From: JAEUIX01 sp046156035
GTDB lineage: Bacteria > Planctomycetota > Phycisphaerae > Phycisphaerales > UBA1924
Length of the DNA stretch: 64,000 nucleotides
Reading direction: 5' to 3'
Assembly: GCA_046156035.1 (NCBI GenBank)
Contig: JBJXEW010000053.1
Span: forward strand, 124,001 to 188,000
Both the position numbers and the translations under genes were made by a program. Shown here in pieces: positions 50,483-59,855 of the stretch (positions within the stretch are counted from its first letter, which is position 1; every line of letters starts with the position of its first letter). Below the pieces are notes generated by a model. That model had not been told where the DNA came from. It saw nothing but the letters and a program-made list of their open reading frames with translations, and did not search any database.

Positions 50483-51424
50483 ATGAAGACTCGTGGATTC
50501 GCGGCGTTGGCTGTGGCGTTGTGCGGCTCAGCGGCGGGCCTGGCCCAAGGGCAGGTCTTGGCGCCGGAGTTTGCTGGCAGTTACACCATCAACGATCTGG
50601 GCTCGCCCATGGGGGTGCCGCCGCTGCTGGGAGGGCTGACCTTCCTGGCGGGCGACACCAACACGCTGCTCATCGGCGGCCTGGCCAACGGCCCGGGCGG
50701 CGGGCTGTACCGCGTGCCCGTGACCCGCGACATGGACGGTCACATCGTGTCGCTGGGCGAGGCCACCCTGTTCGCAGAGGCCCCCTACAACGACGGCGGC
50801 ATCAACTACGGCCCCGGCGGCGTGCTCTTTGCCTCGCAGTGGCCGGTGAACATGCTCAGCCAATACAAGCCCGGCAGCACCGTGCCCGATAAGGTCATCG
50901 ACCTGGCACCCTTTGGCGTGGAGTCGTCGCACTCGGCCATCAACTTCGTGCCCGCGGGCTACCCCGGTGCAGGCCGCGTCAAACTCACCTCGTACATCGG
51001 CGGCCAATGGCTGGACGCGGGCCTGGCACCCGACGGCTTCGGCACGTTCGACCTTGTCGGCCTCACGGAGATTCCCGACTCGCGCCTGCCCGGCGGGCCC
51101 GAGGGCTTCGCCTACGTCCCCTTCGACTCGCCCGTCTTCGGCGGCACCCCGACCATGATCCTCTCCGAGTACGCGGCCGACGAAGTTTCCGTTTACGACA
51201 TGAACGCCAACGGCGATCCGATTGTGGGCAGCCGCCGCACGTTCATCTCCGGCCTGAGCGGGGCCGAGGGCGCGCTCATCGACCCGGTCACCGGCGACTT
51301 CCTCTTCTCCACCTTTGGCGGCGGGGACCGTGTCCTCGTGGTGGGCGGGTTCAACATCCCCGCCCCCGCTGCCGCGTCGCTGCTGGGCCTCGCGGGCCTC
51401 GTCGCTGCTCGCCGCCGCCGCTGA
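50483..51424 (+). CDS. secreted protein with PEP-CTERM-like C-terminal sorting tail
   Basis: 313 residues. Signal peptide MKTRGFAALAVALCGSAAGLAQG. The middle has repeated short beta blades (LIGGLANGPGGGLYRVPV, GGINYGPGGVLFASQWP, GALIDPVTGDFLFSTFGGGDRVLVVG), suggesting a beta-propeller. The end FNIPAPAAASLLGLAGLVAARRRR is a PEP-CTERM-like signal: Pro-rich motif, one hydrophobic helix and a basic tail, recognised by an exosortase in known systems. Function unknown; surface or matrix protein. Start ATG 50483 with a clear SD. Confidence 0.8.
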   Translation: MKTRGFAALAVALCGSAAGLAQGQVLAPEFAGSYTINDLGSPMGVPPLLGGLTFLAGDTNTLLIGGLANGPGGGLYRVPVTRDMDGHIVSLGEATLFAEAPYNDGGINYGPGGVLFASQWPVNMLSQYKPGSTVPDKVIDLAPFGVESSHSAINFVPAGYPGAGRVKLTSYIGGQWLDAGLAPDGFGTFDLVGLTEIPDSRLPGGPEGFAYVPFDSPVFGGTPTMILSEYAADEVSVYDMNANGDPIVGSRRTFISGLSGAEGALIDPVTGDFLFSTFGGGDRVLVVGGFNIPAPAAASLLGLAGLVAARRRR

Positions 51425-51525
51425 GCCGCTTGACCTTGTTGCAAACCCACAGGGGCGGGCAACGGTGCCCGCCCTGTTTCATTCCATCACCGGCACGGAT
51501 CGCCGCGGCACTACCATGCCGCCGC

Positions 51526-52833
<1,308 letters not shown>

Positions 52834-52858
52834 GGCGCTCACGCAGGTCACTGCCCAT

Positions 52859-52886
52859 TTGGCCCTTGCGGCATTTCTGGTATCCT
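52859..52886 (+). promoter_or_regulatory. promoter-like pair before the nitrilase-family gene
   Basis: TTGGCC (52859-52864), 16 bases, TATCCT (52881-52886), six bases before the ATG at 52893, so the transcript would start at or next to the start codon. Confidence 0.5.
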
Positions 52887-52892
52887 GGCGCG

Positions 52893-53762
52893 ATGCCCCG
52901 CATCACCCGTGCTGCGCTCATCCAGTGCTCCAACCCCCTTGCCGACACCACCGATCTCAAAAAGATCAAGTCGGCCATGATCGAGAAGCACCTGGGCCTC
53001 ATCAAGGCCGCGGCAGACCAAGGGGCCAACATCTGCTGCCTGCAGGAGATCTTCTACGGGCCGTACTTCTGCGCCGAGCAGCACGTGAAGTGGTACGAGA
53101 CGGCCGAGCCGATCCCCGACGGGCCGACGGTGCGCCTGATGCAGGACCTGGCAAAGAAGCACCGCATGGTGATGGTGGTGCCGATCTACGAACTGGCGAT
53201 GACGGGCGTGTACTACAACACCGCCGCGGTGATCGACGAGACCGGCCAGTATCTTGGCCGCTACCGCAAGAAGCACATCCCCCACTGCCACCCGGGCTTC
53301 TGGGAGAAGTTCTACTTCAAGCCCGGTGACGGCGGGTACCCGATCTTCGAGACGCGCTTCGGCCGCGTCGGTGTCTACATCTGCTACGACCGCCACTTCC
53401 CCGAGGGTGCCCGCGAACTCGGCCTCAACGGCGCCGAGATCGTCTTCAACCCCAGCGCCACTGTCGCGGGCCTGAGCGAGTACCTCTGGAAGTTGGAGCA
53501 GCCGGCCCACGCCGTGGCCAACCAGTACTTCGTCGGGGCCATCAACCGCGTCGGCACCGAGGCCCCCTGGAACATCGGCGAGTTCTACGGCCAGAGTTAC
53601 TTCTGCGACCCGCGCGGCAAGATCATCAAGCAGGCCAGCCGCGACAAGGACGAGGTGGTGGTGGCCGACCTTGACCTGGACATGATCACGGAGGTGCGGA
53701 ACGTCTGGCAGTTTTATCGCGACCGCCGGCCGGAGACGTACACGGAGACGACGCGGGTGTGA
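52893..53762 (+). CDS. carbon-nitrogen hydrolase (nitrilase superfamily, carbamoyl-amidase type)
   Basis: 289 residues. The Glu-Lys-Cys triad is visible: Glu in ICCLQEIFYGPYFC, Lys in LGRYRKKHIPH and Cys in VGVYICYDRHFPEGARELG. The LQEIFYGPYF stretch and overall length fit the beta-ureidopropionase/N-carbamoylputrescine amidase branch, which releases ammonia and CO2 from N-carbamoyl compounds. The exact substrate (carbamoyl-putrescine, ureidopropionate or other) cannot be chosen; no polyamine or pyrimidine-degradation gene is adjacent. Start ATG 52893, with TATCCT six bases upstream and no SD. Confidence 0.88.
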   Translation: MPRITRAALIQCSNPLADTTDLKKIKSAMIEKHLGLIKAAADQGANICCLQEIFYGPYFCAEQHVKWYETAEPIPDGPTVRLMQDLAKKHRMVMVVPIYELAMTGVYYNTAAVIDETGQYLGRYRKKHIPHCHPGFWEKFYFKPGDGGYPIFETRFGRVGVYICYDRHFPEGARELGLNGAEIVFNPSATVAGLSEYLWKLEQPAHAVANQYFVGAINRVGTEAPWNIGEFYGQSYFCDPRGKIIKQASRDKDEVVVADLDLDMITEVRNVWQFYRDRRPETYTETTRV

Positions 53763-53820
53763 GCCGGGCTCAACGGGTCCGCGGGCAGGCCAATAATCCA
53801 GAGTCACTCAAGGAACCATC

Positions 53821-54063
53821 GTGCCCAAAGTGTTTGAGCAGGACGGGTTCGTGTTCAGTTTCTGGTCGAACGAGGGCTTGGAGCCGATGCACGTACACGT
53901 CTCCAAGGGCGATGCGGGCGGCAAGTGGTGGCTGAGCGATCTGACCAACGTGTACGCGGCGGGCTTCAACCCGAACGAGATACGCAAGATCAAACGGATT
54001 CTGAGAACGCGGCGTAAGGACCTTATCGATGCGTGGACACGGCATTTCTCACGGCCTGCCTAG
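53821..54063 (+). CDS. DUF4160-family small protein
   Basis: 80 residues. MPKVFEQDGFVFSFWSNEGLEPMHVHVSKGDAGGKWWLSD is the DUF4160 pattern (conserved FFSxE...PxHVHV). The carboxy end is basic (RKIKRILRTRRKDLIDAW). DUF4160 genes usually precede a DUF2442 gene, as here, and the pair resembles a toxin-antitoxin-like module, though a function is not proven. GTG 53821 follows AAGGAA at good spacing. The next gene starts inside its last 35 bases. Confidence 0.82.
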   Translation: MPKVFEQDGFVFSFWSNEGLEPMHVHVSKGDAGGKWWLSDLTNVYAAGFNPNEIRKIKRILRTRRKDLIDAWTRHFSRPA

Positions 54064-54475
54064 AGCCACTTCGGTCCGGTTCGCGGCCGCGGGCGACACC
54101 GAATACCTCATCGCCGTGCTCGCGAGCGGGAGCGCGGTGGTTGTGCCACTCGATTACTACCCCACGCTGAAGGCCGCCTCGCCAGCGCAACGGCGCCGCT
54201 GGAAACTGGTCGCGGCCGGCCAGGGGGTTTCGTGGCCAGACCTGGACCTTGACCTCTCGACTGAAGGCTTAGTTGCCGGCCGTCCTGACGCGACGGCAAA
54301 GGCCCGCGCGGTGTTGACAACCGCGGCGGCCAAGAGGCTTACCCGCGTCGCGATCGCCAACCGCCCAGCCGCGGCCACGGCCCCAAACCTTGCGAAGTTG
54401 CTGGCCCAGACGCTGTCGCCGGCCGCGCTGCGAAACCTGGCTCGCAGCATTCAGCATCTTGCAAAGGCCTCGTAG
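54029..54475 (+). CDS. DUF2442-family protein
   Basis: 148 residues. PRATSVRFAAAGDTEYLIAVLASGSAVVVPLDYYPTL and WKLVAAGQGVSWPDLDLDLSTEGLVAGRPD are the DUF2442 marks (conserved IxWPxLDxDLSxExL). The second half is an unusually long helical extension (to 148 residues; DUF2442 alone is about 80) ending LARSIQHLAKAS. The ATG at 54029 overlaps the DUF4160 gene by 35 bases in another frame, implying translational coupling; a start further in, near PRATSV, cannot be excluded. Confidence 0.78.
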   Translation: MRGHGISHGLPRATSVRFAAAGDTEYLIAVLASGSAVVVPLDYYPTLKAASPAQRRRWKLVAAGQGVSWPDLDLDLSTEGLVAGRPDATAKARAVLTTAAAKRLTRVAIANRPAAATAPNLAKLLAQTLSPAALRNLARSIQHLAKAS

Positions 54476-54630
54476 TGTGGAGGAGAGGAGCGGTGTTCGC
54501 TGGTGGGGCGGTTCGCAAGCACGCTTTCCCCTTGGGGGGAGGACCCCTAGGACATGGGTGTCAATCTCCCTGGGACATCGCGGCTGAAGCAGGATGCCGG
54601 TTCCCGTACACCGATCCGCTGGGGGCGCGA

Positions 54631-55128
54631 GTGCGAATTGCGAGAGCACGAAGCAAAGCTAGGCACATTTCCGTAAGCCGAGTCGCACTCGCGGTGGTTG
54701 TGTGCGTGTTCCTATTGCTTGCCTGTCTACTCGCCCCGGTCGTCCTGCCGATTCGGCTTCCAAATGGCTTTGAGGTCTTTCGTCCAAGTAAAGATACTAT
54801 TATAATAATCGCACCTCGAAAGCGCTGGCCTCCGCATCCGAGTTGGGCCGATAAGGGGATTGTTGCCGGTCCGCGCATCGATGGCCTTCGCGTGTATGCC
54901 GGGAGGTGGGTGGCAGGAAGAGCAGTGGCATCGCCGGGCTCTGAGGTTGGGAATCTTGGCCCAACAGGCTACTTCGTCCTCGACACCGTTTCGGGCGCGG
55001 CCTCTCTTGGGTTAACAGAGGCACAGTATCGGGCCGAGGTCATGCAGCAGGTCGGCCAACCCGCCGTGCCCTTGACGCACCCCGACGATTGGTGGTGCCC
55101 ATGCGGCAGTCTCCTTCGGCAGCCATAG
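54631..55128 (+). CDS. hypothetical single-span membrane protein
   Basis: 165 residues; not recognised. A basic amino end is followed by a strong span (ALAVVVCVFLLLACLLAPVVLPI, about residues 17-39) and an outside domain with KDTIIIIAPRKRW, TGYFVLDTVSGAASLGLTEAQYRAEV and a final CPCG. DNA is noticeably AT-richer than its surroundings (54780-54820). Start GTG 54631; a longer frame from 54475 has Gly/His-rich, non-conserved-looking sequence and is rejected. The 142 bp after it (55129-55270) hold no feature I can name. Confidence 0.55.
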   Translation: MRIARARSKARHISVSRVALAVVVCVFLLLACLLAPVVLPIRLPNGFEVFRPSKDTIIIIAPRKRWPPHPSWADKGIVAGPRIDGLRVYAGRWVAGRAVASPGSEVGNLGPTGYFVLDTVSGAASLGLTEAQYRAEVMQQVGQPAVPLTHPDDWWCPCGSLLRQP

Positions 55129-55270
55129 ATTCTCGCAGGCGAGCGATTGTTCGGGAGTGGTTGGCACGGCGCATGCATGCCTCGCGGTCAGAGAGAATCG
55201 GGTCACCCGCCATTGCCCCAGAGGCAGTTCATCCACCACGCCGTGATCCGCTCCGTCACCCGCCGCGCGT

Positions 55271-55981
55271 TCACCCGTGCAGTCGCACTTCTTCCCAGTG
55301 CCCCTGCATATGCCGCACGATCGTGCCCGTCGCCACGTACATCACCTGCTCGGCAATGTTCGTGCAGTGGTCCGCCATCACCTCGCACAGCGTGGCCACC
55401 TCGCTCAAACTCAGCACCTCGTCCACGGTCATGCGGCCCTTGGCCAGTTGTTCCTGAGCCTCGCGCACCAGCACCTTCTTGAACTGCCGCACCGCCTCTT
55501 CGCTCAGCAGCACCACCTTGGCCAGTTCCGGGTCCAGCCGGTCGAAACTCGTGGTCGCATCCCGCAGAATGCCCACCGCGCTGTTGGCCAGCATCCGCGA
55601 GTTGGGCGGCAGGCTCTGCCCGCCCGCCAGGCCCGCCAGCACCAGCGCCTGCTCGCTGATCGCCACGCCCACATCCGCGATCCGCTCCAGTTCGTTGTTC
55701 ACCTTCACCACCGTCAGCACCATCCGCAGTTGCTCGGTGGTCAGGCACGATTGGTTCGAGCACGCATCGGCCAGCAGTTGCACGGCCGTCTTCTCGAGGG
55801 CGATGTCCACCCGGTCAACATCTTCATCCAAGGCAATGGCATCGCGTGCCGCGCCGGGGTCGCGGTTGAAGACCGCCTCGAACGATTTTTCGATCAGCAT
55901 CTGCACGCGCCGGCCCTGACCCACCAGCGCGTGCTTGAGCCGCTCGATCCGGTCGTTGTAGTTCTGCTCGTGCGTGCCCAT
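55271..55981 (-). CDS. phoU: phosphate-specific transport system accessory protein PhoU
   Basis: 236 residues, normal. Two three-helix halves with the PhoU metal-binding motifs: ALDEDVDRVDIALE in the first (E/D-xxx-D-xxx) and NNELERIADVGVAISEQA, then CEVMADHCTNIAEQVMYVATG (E-R-x-x-D-x-x/N-I-A-E type) in the second. PhoU restrains the Pst transporter and PhoR signalling when phosphate is ample. No pst or pho gene is adjacent. Start ATG 55981; a TACGAT box (minus) about 28 bases upstream could be the -10. Divergent from eno, 192 bp between. Confidence 0.92.
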   Translation of the reverse strand: MGTHEQNYNDRIERLKHALVGQGRRVQMLIEKSFEAVFNRDPGAARDAIALDEDVDRVDIALEKTAVQLLADACSNQSCLTTEQLRMVLTVVKVNNELERIADVGVAISEQALVLAGLAGGQSLPPNSRMLANSAVGILRDATTSFDRLDPELAKVVLLSEEAVRQFKKVLVREAQEQLAKGRMTVDEVLSLSEVATLCEVMADHCTNIAEQVMYVATGTIVRHMQGHWEEVRLHG

Positions 55982-56173
55982 CTGGTTTCTTTGCCCTGCC
56001 CGCACCGCGATCGTACCGCCCCGCCCACCGCGCCACCCGCCGCGGCACTCCATTCCATCGGTGCCGCGGACCCGACCCCTCTATATTCCATTCGCCCGAC
56101 CAAGCCGTTCGGGTTCACCCATCCAACCCCGCGGCAGCCGGACAGGCCCGGAGCCGCCTAAAGCGAGGTTTCC

Positions 56174-57475
56174 ATGTCCTTCAAGATCACCCATGTTCAC
56201 GCCCGGCAGATTCTCGACTCCCGCGGCAACCCCACCGTGGAGGTCGAAGTCGCCCTTGATTCGGGCGCCGTCGGCCGCGCCGCGGTCCCCTCCGGGGCCA
56301 GCACGGGCGAGAACGAGGCTTGCGAACTCCGCGATGCGGACAAGGCCGTCTACCTGGGCAAGGGCGTGCTCAAGGCCGTGCAGAACGTGAAGAAGGTGAT
56401 TGGGCCTCTTCTGCTCGGGCACGATGCCCGCGAGCAGGAGAAACTCGACCGCCTCATGATCAAGCAGGACGGCACGCCCAACAAGAGCGCGCTGGGCGCC
56501 AACGCCATTCTCGGCGCTTCCATGGCCCTCGCCAAAGCCGCGGCACTGGGTTGCCGCCTGCCGCTGTATCGCTACCTCGGCGGATCGGGCGCGAACACGC
56601 TGCCGGTGCCGATGCTCAACATCCTCAACGGTGGCAAGCACGCCGACAGCAACGTGGATTTTCAGGAGTTCATGATCCAGCCGTGGGGGTTCGACACCTT
56701 CGGCGAGGGTCTGCGCGCGGGCGTGGAGATCTACCACGCCCTCAAGAAGGTGCTGCACGAGCGCCACCTCTCCACTGCCGTGGGCGATGAGGGGGGCTTT
56801 GCGCCGAGCCTCAAAGATGCGGAAGATGCACTGCGCCTGATGGAAGAGGCCACGGGCAAGGCCGGATACAAGTGGGGCGAGCAGGTGTTTGTGGCCTTGG
56901 ACCCCGCCGCGAGCGAGTTGTGGAACGAGGCCCGCGAGAAGGGCAAGGCGGGCTACTGCTTCTTCAAGAGCAACCCGGAGCGCATCGCCACCAGCGACGA
57001 GATGATCGACCTTTGGGCGTCGTGGTGTGAGAAGTACCCCATCCGCTCCATCGAAGACGGCCTTGCCGAGAACGACTGGGACGGCTGGAAGAAGATCACC
57101 GCTCGCCTCGGCTCTCGCGTGCAACTCGTCGGCGACGATCTCTTCGTCACCAATCCCACCTTCCTCGCCCGCGGCCTCAAAGAGCACGCCGCGAATGCCA
57201 TCCTTGTGAAAGTGAACCAGATCGGCACGCTCACCGAGACCTTCGCCGCGGTGAACCTGGCGATGCGGAACAACTACGCGGCCGTCCTCTCCCACCGTTC
57301 CGGCGAGACCGAGGACGCCACGATTGCCGACATCGCCGTGGCCACCAACTGCGGCCAGATCAAGACCGGTGCCCCCTGCCGCAGCGACCGCAACGCCAAG
57401 TACAACCAACTGCTGCGCATCGCGGAAGACCTGGGCGAGAGCGCGGTGTACGGGCGGGGGACGTGGACGAGGTAA
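56174..57475 (+). CDS. eno: enolase
   Basis: 433 residues, normal. Converts 2-phosphoglycerate to phosphoenolpyruvate. RQILDSRGNPTVEVEV, AVPSGASTGENEA, LPVPMLNILNGGKHADSNVDFQEFM, AVGDEGGFAPSL (catalytic Glu), SIEDGLAENDWDGW (metal Asp/Glu), LVKVNQIGTLTE (catalytic Lys) and SHRSGETEDATIADIAVAT are all intact. Start ATG 56174 with AGCGAGG before it; TATATT at 56092-56097 is a likely -10, giving a leader of about 75 bases. The two small genes of the HEPN module follow after 31 bp on the same strand. Confidence 0.97.
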   Translation: MSFKITHVHARQILDSRGNPTVEVEVALDSGAVGRAAVPSGASTGENEACELRDADKAVYLGKGVLKAVQNVKKVIGPLLLGHDAREQEKLDRLMIKQDGTPNKSALGANAILGASMALAKAAALGCRLPLYRYLGGSGANTLPVPMLNILNGGKHADSNVDFQEFMIQPWGFDTFGEGLRAGVEIYHALKKVLHERHLSTAVGDEGGFAPSLKDAEDALRLMEEATGKAGYKWGEQVFVALDPAASELWNEAREKGKAGYCFFKSNPERIATSDEMIDLWASWCEKYPIRSIEDGLAENDWDGWKKITARLGSRVQLVGDDLFVTNPTFLARGLKEHAANAILVKVNQIGTLTETFAAVNLAMRNNYAAVLSHRSGETEDATIADIAVATNCGQIKTGAPCRSDRNAKYNQLLRIAEDLGESAVYGRGTWTR

Positions 57476-57506
57476 GATTGAAGCCGAGAACCCCGGAGGC
57501 TGCCGT

Positions 57507-57818
57507 ATGGCGAAGATCAGCGAGGCGAAACAGGTGGCCGATGCGGTCATGGCCGCGCGTGCGGACTGGCTCGCAAACCCGCTCGCACGACTGATCGTGG
57601 TCGAGGACATCCGCGCGGAGCTTGGCGACGATCACACCGGCGACGCGTCGGTGTTTCTCGAAGTCGTCCTGCGCGATTCGACGCGCGCGCAAGATTGGAC
57701 GTCCAAGAACCTCAATCCGCTCATCACCCTGCTCAGCGAACGGATCGCGGATGCGGGTGTTGCACGCATGGTCTACACGCGCTTTGTCCGGAAGGCAGAT
57801 CTCTCGGAGGCCGCGTGA
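57507..57818 (+). CDS. small protein paired with a HEPN gene (putative antitoxin or partner)
   Basis: 103 residues; not recognised. It has a helical start (AKQVADAVMAARADWLA), then a core IVVEDIRAELGDDHTGDASVFLEVVLRD and a helical end with NLNPLITLLSERIADAGVARMVYTRFV. The alternation of strands and helices and its place directly before a HEPN gene (3-bp gap) suggest the partner role usually played by a minimal nucleotidyltransferase, but the GS-x10-DxD motif of those is absent. Start ATG 57507 with a strong SD (GGAGG). In line with eno, 31 bp behind it. Confidence 0.75.
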   Translation: MAKISEAKQVADAVMAARADWLANPLARLIVVEDIRAELGDDHTGDASVFLEVVLRDSTRAQDWTSKNLNPLITLLSERIADAGVARMVYTRFVRKADLSEAA

Positions 57819-57821
57819 CGC

Positions 57822-58370
57822 ATGGCACTCAGCGACGACCTGCTTGCACAGGCGGGACAACTCGCGAGGCTGGACGGTGCTGGTCGGCCTAAGCAGGCCA
57901 ACTTGCGCCGCGCCGTGTCGGCGGCTTACTACGCCTTGTTCCACGAGATCACTTCCATGGTCGCGGCTCAGGTTGTTGGCCGGGCAAACGTGGCGGCCCC
58001 GCTCGGCGCCCGCGTCTCTCGCACAGTCACCCACGCCAACGTCAAGAAAGCGGCACAGCAGTTCACAAGCGCTGCATCCGCATCGCCAGCGTTTCAGTCG
58101 CTGCGAACCGCCATGGCTGCTCCTGGGACAACGGCACCCGCTCCATGCACCGAGCTGGCCACGTTGTGCCGCCACGTGCCGAGCCTGCAACAGGCCAGGC
58201 ATGATGCTGACTACGACCTGCTCCGTCGGTTCAACCGCGAAGAGGCTCTCCGCCGCGTTGACGAGGCGATCGACGGGGTCCGCCTGGTGCGGGCCTTGCC
58301 CGCCGATAGCGACACGCAGGTGTTTCTCCTGGGCTGCCTGCTGGGTGATGCCTTGTACAAGAACCACTGA
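57822..58370 (+). CDS. HEPN-like domain protein (putative RNase toxin)
   Basis: 182 residues, all-helical. NLRRAVSAAYYALFHEITSM near residues 25-45 is the helix typical of UPF0332-type HEPN proteins, and QQARHDADYDLL near 122-133 fits their conserved R-x-x-ADY element. The classical RX4-6H catalytic motif is not clear, so nuclease activity is uncertain. It starts three bases after the preceding small gene, with GGAGG inside that gene's end as SD, so the two form one unit. HEPN pairs of this kind act as toxin-antitoxin or abortive-infection modules. Confidence 0.75.
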   Translation: MALSDDLLAQAGQLARLDGAGRPKQANLRRAVSAAYYALFHEITSMVAAQVVGRANVAAPLGARVSRTVTHANVKKAAQQFTSAASASPAFQSLRTAMAAPGTTAPAPCTELATLCRHVPSLQQARHDADYDLLRRFNREEALRRVDEAIDGVRLVRALPADSDTQVFLLGCLLGDALYKNH

Positions 58371-58513
58371 CACGCCCGCCGCGCCCGCACAACACGCGCA
58401 CCTTGTCCCTGTTGCCTCACCGCCACAACCGCGCGCCCGGCCGCCCGCGAGCGCGCCCTCGCCGCGTTCTTATCAGACCCGACTCGCGGCACGGTCTTCG
58501 CCACGCAGCCGCC

Positions 58514-58954
58514 ATGCTCATCTCTCCACTCGAGTTCCTCGGGGGCGCGATCCCCATCCTCTCCCCCAACAACGGGGCCGGTTCGGGCGGTGGCCTCAAC
58601 GCTGACCCTGCGACCAACCTCAACTCCATCGCCAGCGCGCTCACCACTGGGGACCTCTCGATCATCTTCGGGCTGGAGCCTGAGACCGACGGCGAGGCCG
58701 CCGGACCCAGCGCCATGGACTTTGCCAACTCCCTCGCACAACTCAAGGCCCAGGCCTCCGCCGCGTCGCTGGCCCAACTGCTCACCAGCGCGGCGTTGGG
58801 CACCGAGTCCGAATCGAGCATCTTCGCGCCGCTGGGGCTGAAGTTCAGCGACAATCCCGGCGGCCCCTCGGCAACCGCCCTCGCAGGCATGCTCAACACG
58901 GCCTACGGCCCCCGTCCGTCGGACGGCCCCTTCACATTCAACCTGCTGGGCTGA
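58514..58954 (+). CDS. hypothetical protein near flagellar genes
   Basis: 146 residues; not recognised. No signal peptide. Composition is Ala/Ser/Gly/Leu-rich with helical middle (AMDFANSLAQLKAQASAASLAQLLTSAAL) and flanking low-complexity turns (SPNNGAGSGGG; GPRPSDGPFTFNLLG). It resembles small flagellar or secreted substrate proteins in composition, and fliD/fliS follow 0.9 kb further on, but that is only context. Start ATG 58514, no clear SD. Its last 17 bp overlap the convergent membrane-protein gene. Confidence 0.55.
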   Translation: MLISPLEFLGGAIPILSPNNGAGSGGGLNADPATNLNSIASALTTGDLSIIFGLEPETDGEAAGPSAMDFANSLAQLKAQASAASLAQLLTSAALGTESESSIFAPLGLKFSDNPGGPSATALAGMLNTAYGPRPSDGPFTFNLLG

Positions 58955-59579
58955 TCGGTCCGGGCGCAGCGGCATCGCGCCGCGCGGCCCCTTGGCGCGC
59001 GGCCGCCAGCGCTCCCTCAAACCCCTGCATAATGGCGTGCGTGCCCGCCGCGAGCAGGGCCGTGCTCAGCGCAAAGGCCACGCACGCACCGACCACGCGC
59101 CACAAGCCCGAGAGTGCCGCGATCTGCGCGCTGCCCACGCCCCTGTACACCAGGCCCGCGACGACCAGCACAGGCACCATCAACACAATCCCCAGCGCCA
59201 CGCGCAACAGAGACCGGGGGGCATCGTGGCGGAGTGTCTCCGCCGCGGCCACAAGCGCGAGCAGCCCCGCAGCAGCCCATCGCGCAAGCAGGTGCCACTT
59301 CAGCCCCACACCCGCCACGGTGCCGTTGACCGACACATATCCCAGCGTGCTGCCCACAAACACACAGATCGCCACGCAGACCAGCGAGATCGCCAGGACC
59401 GTCTCTGTGCCCAGACAGGCACGCACACCCCACACGCAGGCGCAGGCGATCACGATCTCGAACATGAGCAGGAACCACGCGGGCTGGGGCGAGGTGAGCG
59501 CCGCCACGCCGGCCAGGCCCAGCGAACTCAACAGGATCAGCCCGGACAAGACGGCGAGCACGCGGCGAGCAGCAACCAT
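58938..59579 (-). CDS. hypothetical multi-span membrane protein
   Basis: 213 residues with five to six hydrophobic spans (VLAVLSGLILLSSLGLAGVAAL, FLLMFEIVIACACVWGV, LAISLVCVAICVFVGSTLGYV, ARWAAAGLLALVAAAETL, LGIVLMVPVLVVAGLVY, VVGACVAFALSTALLAAG). No motif points to transport or catalysis. Start ATG 59579 (MVAARRVLA). Convergent overlap with the small gene before it; divergent from fliD with 276 bp between, in which I see no named feature apart from weak GC-rich repeats. Confidence 0.68.
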   Translation of the reverse strand: MVAARRVLAVLSGLILLSSLGLAGVAALTSPQPAWFLLMFEIVIACACVWGVRACLGTETVLAISLVCVAICVFVGSTLGYVSVNGTVAGVGLKWHLLARWAAAGLLALVAAAETLRHDAPRSLLRVALGIVLMVPVLVVAGLVYRGVGSAQIAALSGLWRVVGACVAFALSTALLAAGTHAIMQGFEGALAAARQGAARRDAAAPGPISPAG

Positions 59580-59855
59580 GCAGACCTCAGGAGGTTCGCG
59601 ACACAGCCGCAACAAGCGGGCCTCAAGGGTATCGGTCCATCAAGCCGCACTACCCCCGGAACTGGCGGTTTGGCCCCCGCCGCAGCCCGCGTGCGGGCCA
59701 AGGCCGGTCCGGATCGCATTGTTATGGACATGTTCGGTCCGAGCGTTCAGTCTGCCGGCCCCCGCAGCCGATGAATGGAGCGTCAGCAGCCATTCGGGCT
59801 CGGGGTGCGCCCTCACGGGCCGACTCGTTGCCCCTCCGTTGGCATTGGAGCCTGT

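Noticed and set aside
54475..54630. Amino-terminal extension of the membrane protein starting at 54475
   Set aside because: The added stretch is Gly/His/Pro-rich with no coding look; the GTG at 54631 places basic residues and the span normally.
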